This document shows, piece by piece, positions 8,245 through 16,680 of a stretch of 35,146 nucleotides of DNA (position 1 is the first letter of the stretch; the number at the start of each line of letters is the position of its first letter). The DNA comes from Nanobdellota archaeon (GTDB taxonomy: Archaea; Aenigmatarchaeota; Aenigmatarchaeia; QMZP01). The notes under the pieces are model-generated. The model saw only the letters and a program-made list of their open reading frames with translations, made no database searches and was not told the DNA's origin. The stretch spans positions 1-35,146 of the forward strand of contig JAHIRU010000074.1 of the NCBI GenBank assembly GCA_018818465.1. The letters run 5' to 3'. A program made the position numbers and the translations under genes.

Positions 8245-8304
8245 ACAGAATTCATAACAAGTATGTTTTTTAAGTTTTAATTAAGCTAAAAAATTAAAAA
8301 TTTG

Positions 8305-9681
8305 CTATTTTTTCATCCATTTGCTGAAATTGAAAACAAATAATGGAAGCCTTATCAGCTGTTTTGCTGACATCATAGAAAGGACTGATTTAACAGCAAA
8401 CAGACGCATGTAAAAACTCCTGTAGGCCTTTCTTCTATACAGTTGTATTTGATTGCTTGAAAAGTTGGGATAGGAAACAGTTGCTGTCCCCTGTTCAACA
8501 CTTTTCCAATCATCTGACGAAAACCAGCCATTTTTCTTGGCATCTTCATAAAATTTGCTTCCAGGGAACGGGGTTGCTATATAAAATTGGGCAAAATTTA
8601 TTTTCAATTCCTTTGCAAAATTTATGGTATCCATTTCGGTTTTTTCATCAGAACCAGGCAATCCTATTATGAAATGGCCTATAATTTTTAGCCCATTGTC
8701 CCTGGCTGTTTTAGCGGCTTTTTTCGATTGCTCAATTGTTATACCTTTATTGTTCCTATTCAGAACATTTTGGTTGCCTGATTCAAAACCAAACGAAATC
8801 ATTTGGCAACCAGATTCCTTCATTTTTTTAGCCAATTCATCATCAAAACAATCTACTCTTGTTGTACAAAACCATTTTACTTTTTTACTTAAACCTTCTT
8901 TCACCATCAAATCACAGAATTTTTTCATGCGTTCCCTATCAAATGTAGCCAATTCATCCCACATCATCCAAACCTTTATTCCTATATCATTGACCAACCA
9001 TTTGAACTGTTCAACCATATATTCTGCTGAATGATATCTAACATTTCTTCCTGCCAGAAGTGGCATTACACAATAAGAACAATTAAACGGACATCCTCTT
9101 CCCGACCTGGCAAAAGTCCATTTTTCTCCCGTCAAAGGGAATCTATATTCTGGTAGAAGATCATATGCAGGAAAAGGCAACGAATCCAAATCAGGCTCTT
9201 GCCAGATACCGCCATCCCATGCTCTGGTAGCAACTCCTTTAACCTTATATTTGCCTTCCAATATGCTCATTACAGGTGTTTCAGCCTCTCCTAATACTGC
9301 GAAATCTATCTGTTTGTGTTTTTCGAGCAAATCTTTATACCTTGATGTTACGTGTTCTCCATACATTATTATTTTAGAACCTGTCAATTTTTTTATCTCA
9401 TCTGCGGTATTCACATCCATCTCTATTGTCGGAGTTGAGGTGTTTATAATCGAAAAATCAGGGCTAAAATTATTTACTATTTTCATACAATCTTCGAATG
9501 AAAGTTTTGAACCCATACAATCAATAAGTTTTAATTCATACTTTTCTCTAACACATCCAGCTATGCTCGCAAAGGCTGTGGGAGGAAACGTATCGAGCCA
9601 TGTATTTTCCTCACTCTGGCATCTTCCATCTCTACTAAATCTGAGGCCAAATGTGGGAGGGTTTAAAACTAAAACTTTCAT
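8305..9681 (-). CDS. B12-binding radical SAM protein (copy 2)
   Basis: This 458-residue member starts with MKVLVLNPP and an N-terminal RDGRCQ motif shared with copy 5 (REGRCQ). The B12 domain shows YGEHVT and GEAETPV loops, then DLDSLPFPAYDLLP, then the radical SAM motif CPFNCSYC at C197, C201 and C204. Further landmarks are FGFESGNQNVL and GHFIIGLPGSDEKTE in the SAM barrel and the C-terminal signature KAYRSFYMR. It is translated by coupling: its ATG overlaps the TGA of the GT39-like gene, and an AGGTGAT ribosome site (9685-9691) lies 3 nt upstream. That tie suggests the two proteins act on the same lipid-linked sugar. The reaction is unknown; C-methylation or another radical modification is the family expectation. 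Confidence 0.9.
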   Translation of the reverse strand: MKVLVLNPPTFGLRFSRDGRCQSEENTWLDTFPPTAFASIAGCVREKYELKLIDCMGSKLSFEDCMKIVNNFSPDFSIINTSTPTIEMDVNTADEIKKLTGSKIIMYGEHVTSRYKDLLEKHKQIDFAVLGEAETPVMSILEGKYKVKGVATRAWDGGIWQEPDLDSLPFPAYDLLPEYRFPLTGEKWTFARSGRGCPFNCSYCVMPLLAGRNVRYHSAEYMVEQFKWLVNDIGIKVWMMWDELATFDRERMKKFCDLMVKEGLSKKVKWFCTTRVDCFDDELAKKMKESGCQMISFGFESGNQNVLNRNNKGITIEQSKKAAKTARDNGLKIIGHFIIGLPGSDEKTEMDTINFAKELKINFAQFYIATPFPGSKFYEDAKKNGWFSSDDWKSVEQGTATVSYPNFSSNQIQLYRRKAYRSFYMRLFAVKSVLSMMSAKQLIRLPLFVFNFSKWMKK

Positions 9682-11180
9682 TCTATCACCTGATTTTTAG
9701 TGTTAATATTTAAATTCAAACTCTTATAAATTATGAATATTTTTTGCCCATTTTGATAATTTTCATAAACGTTTTCAAACAAATCACTATTTTCTAATTG
9801 CGTAAAGATTGAAGATTGAAATTCGGTGTCAGGTGGAATTCTGTTGGATCGGTATTCGATTTGTATAGGCAATTTTATACCAAACAGTTCAGGATTGTAA
9901 TAATAGTGAACAGGGTGTCTGTCATATTCACCGTATATACTTATTATAACATAATCCACATCGTTATTCAGAATCCATTCCTCAACATTTTGTTCTATTT
10001 CTCCCCTTTCGATTTTACTTCCAGGAAAATCTACAACATTGAGATGGAACAATGAAAGATAGTAAGGCGATACTTCACTTGCTATGATAGCATCTTCTGG
10101 CAGATTTGAAACATAACCACTTGCAGGAATTCTTGCTAAATGATGATTTGAATCAAAAGATAATGTCCAAGCTGAAAACACAACACCGAATATAACAAAC
10201 AGAACAAAAACAATTTTTGTTATAATTTTGCTTTTTTCTTTTAACCAATCAATTCCTAGTGCTGCAATACATGAATATATTGGAAACATTGCAAACAAGA
10301 ATCTGTCCTCTTTAAAATTCAATACTTGAAAAACTGCAAAGAATACAAAGAATGTTATTAAAAGCAATTCGTTCTGCGGAGTTCTTTTTTTCCAGATTTT
10401 ATAAATTCCGAATAAGAAAAACACTGACCAAGGAATAGCCGCAAATCTTATGATATAATAAAAAATATTGGTTCCACTCACACCTGAAACAAAAAACAGG
10501 TGCTCTAAACCAGAACTTCCAGATAGAATATATACAACTAGAAAAACAGTCAGAAAGACAAACAGAAATGTTGATATCGACTCTAAGAATTCTTTTGTCT
10601 TTACTAAATTTAATTTTTTCTTAAATAACAGATAAATAAAGTAAACCGGTATCAATATTGCTCCAGTAAACTTTGTTAGCATTGCCAACGCAGTAGAAAT
10701 TCCAAGCAGTGTTGATTTTTTCTTTTTTTCTGTTAATTCAAAGAAAAACAATATTGATAATAAAACAAAAATCGTGAGTAAAGTTTCTACTAAAAGTCTT
10801 TCTGTCCATCTCCAGAAATAAGGAAGCGTTAACAGTATGATTGTTGATACGCATCCACTTCCGATCATTCTCTTTGAAAAAACAAAAGAAACTATTATCA
10901 GCGCTATTGTCAATATCAACGGTAAACCGAATATGATTGCATTAACGCTCGCACCTACTAAAAATGATAGTGAAATAAATAATGGTAAAAGAGGTCCTCT
11001 ATGAAAAACACCTAAAGAGTAATCTCCGTTTAGAATTTCATTACCAAGTGTAAGATATTGTTCTTGATCAGGATAAAAACTATTCCCAGGAAACATTACG
11101 ATATAGAAAATACTGGATAGTATACACACTGTTACCAAGAACTTAATATCGTTCTTTGAAAGGTCTTTTATGGCGTGCAT
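9678..11180 (-). CDS. GT39/ArnT-like membrane glycosyltransferase
   Basis: This 500-residue polytopic protein has about 11-12 hydrophobic segments and a soluble C-terminal part of about 130 residues. It fits the GT-C dolichyl-phosphate-mannose:protein mannosyltransferase (PMT/ArnT/GT39) type. After the first membrane helix an external loop carries acidic residues (FYPDQEQYLTLGNEI) in the place of the catalytic acidic motif of the fold, followed by HRGPLLPL. Such enzymes take a sugar from a polyprenyl-phosphate donor and act on the outer face of the membrane. The GT2 protein encoded two genes upstream could make that donor. It follows copy 3 of the radical SAM genes by 6 nt and overlaps copy 2. 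The acceptor is unknown. Confidence 0.8.
   Translation of the reverse strand: MHAIKDLSKNDIKFLVTVCILSSIFYIVMFPGNSFYPDQEQYLTLGNEILNGDYSLGVFHRGPLLPLFISLSFLVGASVNAIIFGLPLILTIALIIVSFVFSKRMIGSGCVSTIILLTLPYFWRWTERLLVETLLTIFVLLSILFFFELTEKKKKSTLLGISTALAMLTKFTGAILIPVYFIYLLFKKKLNLVKTKEFLESISTFLFVFLTVFLVVYILSGSSGLEHLFFVSGVSGTNIFYYIIRFAAIPWSVFFLFGIYKIWKKRTPQNELLLITFFVFFAVFQVLNFKEDRFLFAMFPIYSCIAALGIDWLKEKSKIITKIVFVLFVIFGVVFSAWTLSFDSNHHLARIPASGYVSNLPEDAIIASEVSPYYLSLFHLNVVDFPGSKIERGEIEQNVEEWILNNDVDYVIISIYGEYDRHPVHYYYNPELFGIKLPIQIEYRSNRIPPDTEFQSSIFTQLENSDLFENVYENYQNGQKIFIIYKSLNLNINTKNQVIE
9685..9691 (-). promoter_or_regulatory. Ribosome-binding site AGGTGAT for radical SAM copy 2
   Basis: AGGTGAT, complementary to the 3' end of archaeal 16S rRNA (AUCACCU), lies 3 nt before the ATG at 9681. 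It falls inside the last codons of the GT39-like gene and fixes the start. Confidence 0.65.
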
Positions 11181-11186
11181 ATGGAT

Positions 11187-12584
11187 TTATCGGAATACAC
11201 CTTTAAATATCTCAAAACCAGCCTTTATCGTCCATTTTAGTTCGTTTACAGATTTTATTGTAAATAATAGATCTAACATTTTTACTGGCCTGAGATAGAA
11301 ACTTCTGAAAGCCTCTCTTTCATAATAAATAACATCTTTCCTGTTAAGATTATGTAATTTGTAGTAAGTTTCTGCACTAAAAAACCCACCTTCAGAACCA
11401 GATGTTGTTGGTTTTATGAATTCACCATCCCTCTCTATCATCTGATAAAGTTCTGTTCCAGGAAAAGGTATTGTAACAGAGAAATTTGCTATATGAGGAT
11501 TCACATGCTTAGCAAAGCTTATAGTCTTTTCCACATCTTCTTTAGTTTCATACGGCAAACCTATCATGAAAAACCCGTAAGTTATAATCCCTTCTTCTCT
11601 AAACCATCTTATCGCTTGATTGACTTTTTTCAAGTCGAGAGACTTCTTTATAACATTTAATATTTTTTCATCACCAGATTCTATACCAATGCCAACTTTG
11701 AAAACACCTGCCCTTTTCATTTTTTTGACAAGATTCTTAGTTAATCTATCCGCTCTTACACCATTCTGTAAATTTATTTTTATGTCAATTTTTCGCTCTA
11801 TTATCATATCAAGAACTTTCTCAGCGTTTTCCATTATCAAAGTGAAATTATCATCAAGAATATCTATTTGTTTTACGCCATAATCATTAACTAGCATCTC
11901 TATTTCTTCGATTATGTTTTCTGCAGAACGATATCTGAAAACGCGACCAAAGATATTTTTATTACAAAATATACACCCATAAGGACATCCTCTGCTTGTT
12001 AGAATTGGTGACATAGGAACCTTTCTGGATCGAGATTGATACAATTTGAAGTCCGGGAGTAAATCATATGCAGGAAAAGGCAACGAGTCCAAGTCCTTTA
12101 TCAATTCCCTATTAGGATTGTGTTTTATTCTACCCCTATCCTTGAAACTTATGCTTTTCACTTTTGAAAGCGAGTTTAAGTTGTTCAAAAGATCCACTAT
12201 AGTTTCTTCACCCTCGCCTCTAACAACACATAAAGCATCAGAATCCTGTAAGGTTCTTTCTATCATAGAAGTTGCATAAGGTCCTCCTATAATAACTGGT
12301 TTTTTAAGCTCATTTTTAATTTTTTTTGAAAGCTCTACAGCAGCTCTTGCAAGAACAACGTTACTCATTATACCAACTACATCTGGATCGAATTTAGAAA
12401 GTTTTTTAAGAACTCTTTCATTTGTCATCCTGAGAATGTTAGCATCTATTATAATGCATTCTAATCCTCTCTTTCTTAGGACAGCTGCCATATACGCCAA
12501 ACCTATAGGTGGATATATTGTGGCAGTATTGATGCCCTTCGCATAATATGGAAACGGGTTTACAAAAGCAATTCTCATTTTCAT
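11187..12584 (-). CDS. B12-binding radical SAM protein (copy 3)
   Basis: This 465-residue protein has the same two-domain build. The B12 domain carries YPPIGLAYMAAVLRKRG, the GGPYAT loop and GEGEETIV. DLDSLPFPAYDLLP matches copy 2 exactly here, partly down to the DNA. The cluster motif is CPYGCIFC (C200, C204, C207). GIESGDEKILNVIKKSL and GFFMIGLPYETKED lie in the SAM barrel, and the C-terminus carries EAFRSFYLRP. It lies 3 nt behind the GT2 gene and 6 nt ahead of the GT39-like gene, so it sits between the presumed maker and the presumed user of a polyprenyl-phosphate sugar. ATG codons at 12584 and 12578 are both possible starts. The substrate is unknown; modification of the lipid-linked sugar or the lipid is inferred from position only. 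Confidence 0.9.
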   Translation of the reverse strand: MKMRIAFVNPFPYYAKGINTATIYPPIGLAYMAAVLRKRGLECIIIDANILRMTNERVLKKLSKFDPDVVGIMSNVVLARAAVELSKKIKNELKKPVIIGGPYATSMIERTLQDSDALCVVRGEGEETIVDLLNNLNSLSKVKSISFKDRGRIKHNPNRELIKDLDSLPFPAYDLLPDFKLYQSRSRKVPMSPILTSRGCPYGCIFCNKNIFGRVFRYRSAENIIEEIEMLVNDYGVKQIDILDDNFTLIMENAEKVLDMIIERKIDIKINLQNGVRADRLTKNLVKKMKRAGVFKVGIGIESGDEKILNVIKKSLDLKKVNQAIRWFREEGIITYGFFMIGLPYETKEDVEKTISFAKHVNPHIANFSVTIPFPGTELYQMIERDGEFIKPTTSGSEGGFFSAETYYKLHNLNRKDVIYYEREAFRSFYLRPVKMLDLLFTIKSVNELKWTIKAGFEIFKGVFR

Positions 12585-12587
12585 AAT

Positions 12588-13259
12588 TTACCAAAGATTT
12601 TTGAATACTCTCCAAGCATAAACCCAACCCATTCTCCAAATATTTATTCCAGATTCACCATACAGTCTCTTTTTTTCTTGGCTCGAAACTTCTACAATTT
12701 TGTACCCTTTTTTGTAACATTTCATTACCATCTCGGTTTCTACATCAAATATATTTGCTTCAAGCTTTAGGTCTTTAGCTACATCGGTTTTTATAGCTCT
12801 GAAACCGTTTTGTGTGTCGCCTATGGCTGTACGAAATCTCCAATTTATTAATTGGGCAATAGAAATGCTAAGAAACATTCTCATAAATTTACCAAAATCT
12901 CCGTGAAGTTCTTCACTTCCTCCCATAAATCTTGATGCTATTACCATATCTGCATTACCACACTTTATGGGTTGCACTATTTTGGGTATGTCTTCTGGTA
13001 TATGAGATCCGTCTGCATCTATGAAAACTATTATATCCCCGCTGGCATGTTCAATTCCAACCCTTATGCCATCACCCTTTCCTTTACCGTTATCAACAAC
13101 TGTTCTAATGCCCATTTCCTCTGCTATTTCTTTTGTTCTGTCAGTTGATTTTTTCGCAGAAACGACCAATATTTCATCGCCATACGGCTTGACTTTTTCC
13201 AGAATATCCTTTATAGTTCTCTCTTCATTAAAGGTAGGAACAACAATAGACACTTTCAT
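12588..13259 (-). CDS. GT2-family glycosyltransferase, polyprenyl-phosphate sugar synthase-like
   Basis: This 223-residue soluble GT-A protein resembles dolichol-phosphate mannose synthase (DPM1). It begins VSIVVPTFNEERTI, carries the metal-binding DAD at 81-83 (FIDADGSH), then ASRFMGG, GDTQNGFRAI and VETEMVMKCYKKGYKIVEV, all typical of the DPM1/polyprenyl-phosphate group. It probably moves a sugar from a nucleotide donor to a polyprenyl phosphate on the cytosolic face. It lacks membrane helices; the UPF0104 membrane protein encoded just upstream could partner it, since haloarchaeal AglD joins a GT2 and a similar membrane domain in one chain. A TATA-like element at 13280-13288 lies 25 nt upstream, suggesting a leaderless transcript here as well as read-through. 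Confidence 0.87.
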   Translation of the reverse strand: MKVSIVVPTFNEERTIKDILEKVKPYGDEILVVSAKKSTDRTKEIAEEMGIRTVVDNGKGKGDGIRVGIEHASGDIIVFIDADGSHIPEDIPKIVQPIKCGNADMVIASRFMGGSEELHGDFGKFMRMFLSISIAQLINWRFRTAIGDTQNGFRAIKTDVAKDLKLEANIFDVETEMVMKCYKKGYKIVEVSSQEKKRLYGESGINIWRMGWVYAWRVFKNLW

Positions 13260-13279
13260 GTTAGTTTTTAACGAAACTA

Positions 13280-13288
13280 TAATATAAA
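13280..13288 (-). promoter_or_regulatory. TATA-like element for the GT2 gene
   Basis: The reverse strand reads TTTATATTA in the short gap between the UPF0104 gene and the GT2 gene, 25 nt before ATG 13259. This fits an internal leaderless promoter. Confidence 0.5.
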
Positions 13289-13292
13289 TAGT

Positions 13293-14246
13293 TTAAATTT
13301 TTGGCTTAACAGGGGTTTTTATCCAAAAAAACAACCCTATTGGCACTGTAATCCAATAACCAAAAACAAGGTAAACAAGCGAAAAACTTATTATCATTCC
13401 TTTTGACATACCAACTAATGGCAAGACAAGCAACAAGAACGTTTCCCTAGTGCCTATGCCTGATACAGAAACAGGTATAAGCTCAATTATTACCATAACG
13501 CTTATGACAGCGAAAATAAATAAATAATTGAACGATATACCAAACGCTAACCCAAAGAATAGGGCCAGCATTATAGAAAACAACCAAATAAAAATATTAA
13601 ATAGAGTTATAGTAAAAAGATTCCTTTTTTTATTTTTTAGTTCTCCAAAAACATCATAGAACCCATAAAAATCCAGCTTTAACTTTTCTTTATATTTGCC
13701 TGGTACAAACAAATTGAATAATGGTTTTAGCAATTTCCTCATGGAATTCTTTCTTGTGAATATGTAAAAACCAACAAAAAAGGCGGCAACAAATCCCAAA
13801 ATCAATCCAAACGATATGATTGTATACCCAAACCATACATTCAGCAGGATGACCCCTATCAGGGCAGAACATAATACAACAGCCAGATCTATTATTCTAT
13901 CAGCAATAACTACGGATAATCTCTTTCCGAATGGTTGCAAATCATCCAGATAAAAAACTTTTATAAAATCTCCAACTCTTCCAGGCGTAATTAATCCTGT
14001 GAATAAACCAATTGACCATATTTTGAAACAATTAAACATACTTTCATCAAAACCGTGTGCATTAATTACCATTTTGAATTTTATTGCCCTCAAAAAGAGA
14101 ATGAAAAAGGCAGAGCCAATGCCTAACAATAAAAAGAAAATATTAATTTGTTGGAAAGATGCTATTATTTTGTCGATTCCAATATTCCAGACAATGTATG
14201 CAAATAAAGCAACACCTATAACAGGCATGTAATTTAAAATTTTCAT
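13293..14246 (-). CDS. UPF0104 / LPG_synthase_TM-type flippase-like membrane protein
   Basis: This 317-residue protein has about 8 hydrophobic segments. It carries the marks of the UPF0104 (TIGR00374-like) family: FLRAIKFKMVINAHG, then GLITPGRVGDFIKVFYLDD and DRIIDLAVVL, and later PVSVSGIGTRETFLLL. The family includes the membrane part of bacterial lysylphosphatidylglycerol synthase, which flips lipid, and the membrane part of haloarchaeal AglD. A lipid-handling role in polyprenyl-phosphate sugar traffic is therefore likely but unproven. It is the first gene of a packed minus-strand unit with GT2, radical SAM, GT39-like and radical SAM genes. A TATA-like TTTAAAT lies about 24 nt upstream. Two more members of the family occur in this window. 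Confidence 0.85.
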   Translation of the reverse strand: MKILNYMPVIGVALFAYIVWNIGIDKIIASFQQINIFFLLLGIGSAFFILFLRAIKFKMVINAHGFDESMFNCFKIWSIGLFTGLITPGRVGDFIKVFYLDDLQPFGKRLSVVIADRIIDLAVVLCSALIGVILLNVWFGYTIISFGLILGFVAAFFVGFYIFTRKNSMRKLLKPLFNLFVPGKYKEKLKLDFYGFYDVFGELKNKKRNLFTITLFNIFIWLFSIMLALFFGLAFGISFNYLFIFAVISVMVIIELIPVSVSGIGTRETFLLLVLPLVGMSKGMIISFSLVYLVFGYWITVPIGLFFWIKTPVKPKI

Positions 14247-14375
14247 ATAAATAAACTGTATTCATTTAAATAAGAATTCCATTGATCTTATATGCTGTTT
14301 GCCTATGACTGGTGATCGAACCAATTATTTAAAAACACACTTATAATTACTTAGCATAAGAGGTTATGTACGTAA

Positions 14376-14432
14376 ATGTGGAAAAAAATCAAAGAAATTG
14401 ATGATATCATACACGAGCAATATAAAACTTAA
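14376..14432 (+). CDS. Possible 18-residue small ORF in the divergent intergenic region
   Basis: An ATG at 14376 opens an 18-codon frame (MWKKIKEIDDIIHEQYKT) rich in charged residues and helix-compatible. A TATA-like CTTATAATT at 14339-14347 lies about 33 nt upstream, and GAGGT lies at 14361-14365. It ends just before the GT2 gene at 14450, inside the 203-base gap between divergent genes. It may be a small peptide, a leader, or chance; nothing else supports it. Confidence 0.2.
   Translation: MWKKIKEIDDIIHEQYKT
14419..14428 (+). promoter_or_regulatory. TATA-like element for the GT2 gene at 14450
   Basis: AATATAAAAC lies about 27 nt before the ATG at 14450, the distance expected for a leaderless archaeal transcript. 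Confidence 0.5.
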
Positions 14433-14449
14433 AATAGGGAAGTGCCATT

Positions 14450-15391
14450 ATGTATCGAAATAAAAAAATAAGTGTCGCAATGCCGGCATATAATGAAGAA
14501 AAATTAATAGAGAAAGCTATTAAATCCATCCCTGATTTTGTAGATAAATTAATAGTAGTTGATGATGATTCAAAAGACAATACATTTTCTATAGCAAAAA
14601 AATACGAGGGCAAAAGAGTTACAGTAATAAAACATACAAAAAATCAGGGTGTTGGCGGAGCCATAATAACCGGTTTCAAAGAGGCTTTGAAAGAAAAAGC
14701 AGATATAGCTGTTGTAATGGCAGGAGACGCCCAAATGGATCCAAACGATTTACCAAATATATTAGATCCTATAGTAAATAATGTTGTTGACTGCACGAAA
14801 GGGAACAGGTTCCTTCACCCAGAAATTTACAAAAAAATGCCAAAATTCAGATTGTTTGGCAATAGAATTTTAACAATACTGACAAAGATATCGTCCGGAT
14901 ACTATCACATATCTGATCCGCAGAATGGATATGTTGCAGTTTCAAGAAATGTTTTAGAAACAATTGATTGGGGCATGGTTGATAAAAGATTTAGTTTTGA
15001 AAACGATATGTTGATTCATCTCAACGTAAATAATTTTTCAGTGAAAAACATAAAAACAAATCCTATATATGGCGAAGAAAAATCCAAGATAAAAATTCAT
15101 AGTTTTGCACTAAAACTTAGTTTTCTCCTAATAAAAAAGTTTTTCTGGAGAATAAAAGAAAAATATTTTGTAAGAGATTTTCATCCAACATTTATATTTT
15201 TTATAGCAGGTTTCATTATGCTTTTTTTCGGTTTGATTTGGAGCTTGCTTGTTTTGAGGGCAAGATTCATCACGCCTGATATAACATGCGGATCAGTTGT
15301 TCTTTCCGCTTTATTATTGATTTGTGGTTCACAATCAATTTTCACAGGATTCATCCTTGACATGTATGAAAGTAAAACATTAAAAACATAG
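14450..15391 (+). CDS. GT2-family glycosyltransferase with C-terminal membrane helices
   Basis: This 313-residue GT-A protein of the DPM1/polyprenyl-phosphate type begins ISVAMPAYNEEKLIEKAI. The nucleotide-sugar site includes VVDDDSKDNT and an acidic motif GDAQMDP (D93, Q95, D97), the D-x-Q variant common in this group. SDPQNGYVAVSR resembles the DxxNGFR region of the other GT2 proteins. Two hydrophobic segments near residues 245-305 should anchor it in the membrane. It probably forms a polyprenyl-phosphate sugar at the cytosolic face. It is the first gene of a three-gene plus-strand run, followed by a carbohydrate deacetylase-like gene and a B12-radical SAM gene, and its stop shares a base with the next gene's ribosome site. 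The sugar is unknown. Confidence 0.87.
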   Translation: MYRNKKISVAMPAYNEEKLIEKAIKSIPDFVDKLIVVDDDSKDNTFSIAKKYEGKRVTVIKHTKNQGVGGAIITGFKEALKEKADIAVVMAGDAQMDPNDLPNILDPIVNNVVDCTKGNRFLHPEIYKKMPKFRLFGNRILTILTKISSGYYHISDPQNGYVAVSRNVLETIDWGMVDKRFSFENDMLIHLNVNNFSVKNIKTNPIYGEEKSKIKIHSFALKLSFLLIKKFFWRIKEKYFVRDFHPTFIFFIAGFIMLFFGLIWSLLVLRARFITPDITCGSVVLSALLLICGSQSIFTGFILDMYESKTLKT

Positions 15392-15395
15392 TGAT
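15391..15395 (+). promoter_or_regulatory. Ribosome-binding site GTGAT deciding the deacetylase start
   Basis: GTGAT starts at the last base of the upstream stop codon and lies 4 nt before ATG 15400. The GTG here could be read as a start codon, but the same GTGAT-N3-4-ATG pattern recurs at 9681, 28254 and 31119, so it is taken as a ribosome site. Confidence 0.6.
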
Positions 15396-15399
15396 AAAA

Positions 15400-16650
15400 A
15401 TGCAAAATAAAACGTTATCTAAGGTTGATTTGATCAGAAATGAACTGGATTTGGAATATAAACAATCCATAATTTTAAAGTACACGTTACTATTGGGTTT
15501 AAGAGAAAAAATACCGCCAAGTATAAGAAACAGGGTTGGATTTTCGTTTGAAAAATTAAAAAATCCAAAAAGAGATTTTCCAATAGACAGAAAAGTACAA
15601 ACACTGGAATACGAAGCTATGAAAAAAAATGTTTCAGAAAAAAAATATCATCTAATGATTAAACCATGGACAACATTCTCGGCATGCTTCACACATGATG
15701 TGGATACATTTTATGATTTAAAGGAAGGAATATCAATCCTCAGAAAAATCGAGAAAAAACATGACATAAAATCAACATGGAATTTTGTTCCAGAGTCAAA
15801 AGAATATAAAATAGATAAAGAACTTTTAAAATCACTTGAAAGAGACGGCCATGAAATAGCATCACATAGTTTAAAGCATGATGGAAAATTCGCTTTTTTG
15901 AGCAAACATGAAAGAAGATTAAGAGTTAGAAAATCAAAGGAAATTTTCAAAAAAATGGGATTCAATATCAATGGTTTCAGGGCGCCCTGGTTACATAGAA
16001 CAAGGGATTTAATATTATTTCTGGAAGAAAATAAATATCTTTGGGATTCTTCATTTCCAGACACTGACAACACAACGATTGGTTACAGAGGAACGGGCTG
16101 TTCTACAGTTTTTCCTTTTCAACCTTTAATCAAAGAAAACAAAGGCTATAGAAAATCAAGCATAATAGAACTGCCTATAACAGTCCCACAGGACTGGAGC
16201 TTAATACACCCAATGAAATTATCAAATGAAAAAATATTATCTTTATGGATTGAGAAGGTTGATTATATAGAAGATGTTGGAGGTCTTGCTCTTTTTTTGA
16301 CACATCCAGCAAAATATGATATCGGGAACAATGAAAGATCATGGATTTACGATGATATTATAAAATATATAAAAAACAAGAAACCATTCATTGGCAGATG
16401 TATTGATGTAGCAGAGAGATGGAAGGCAACCAACGATATTCAGTATAATCTGGATATAAAAAAAATGAACTTGCATATGAAGTCTGAAAGAAGAATAAAG
16501 AATCTAGCCTTCTATATATTTTCACCCAAAAATGAAAAATTGAAGAGCAACGACTGCGAACTTCTGAAATCTGACATTTTTTTCAACAAAAAAAGGTCTC
16601 TATTTTTGGTAAAAAGCCTTGATAGAGAAATGAACATGCACTTCCACTAA
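15400..16650 (+). CDS. Polysaccharide deacetylase-like (NodB/CE4) protein
   Basis: This 416-residue protein carries a NodB-type domain in its middle. The metal and base motif THDVD gives H99, D100 and D102. The second metal motif SHSLKH gives H156 and H160. FRAPW lies at 193-197, and FLTHPAKYD supplies a late His (H302). These match the usual CE4 motif order, so metal-dependent hydrolysis of an N-acetyl group on a sugar is likely. There is no signal peptide, so it may act in the cytosol on a lipid- or nucleotide-linked sugar. About 95 N-terminal residues and about 90 C-terminal residues lie outside the core and are not recognised. The start uses ATG 15400 behind GTGAT, not GTG 15391. It follows a GT2 gene and precedes a radical SAM gene. 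Confidence 0.8.
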   Translation: MQNKTLSKVDLIRNELDLEYKQSIILKYTLLLGLREKIPPSIRNRVGFSFEKLKNPKRDFPIDRKVQTLEYEAMKKNVSEKKYHLMIKPWTTFSACFTHDVDTFYDLKEGISILRKIEKKHDIKSTWNFVPESKEYKIDKELLKSLERDGHEIASHSLKHDGKFAFLSKHERRLRVRKSKEIFKKMGFNINGFRAPWLHRTRDLILFLEENKYLWDSSFPDTDNTTIGYRGTGCSTVFPFQPLIKENKGYRKSSIIELPITVPQDWSLIHPMKLSNEKILSLWIEKVDYIEDVGGLALFLTHPAKYDIGNNERSWIYDDIIKYIKNKKPFIGRCIDVAERWKATNDIQYNLDIKKMNLHMKSERRIKNLAFYIFSPKNEKLKSNDCELLKSDIFFNKKRSLFLVKSLDREMNMHFH

Positions 16651-16658
16651 ACATTTAA
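16650..16658 (+). promoter_or_regulatory. TATA-like element for radical SAM copy 4
   Basis: ACATTTAAAG overlaps the deacetylase stop and lies about 26 nt before ATG 16681. This suggests an independent leaderless transcript. Confidence 0.45.
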
Positions 16659-16680
16659 AGATTTTCTTTTAACTTAAACT

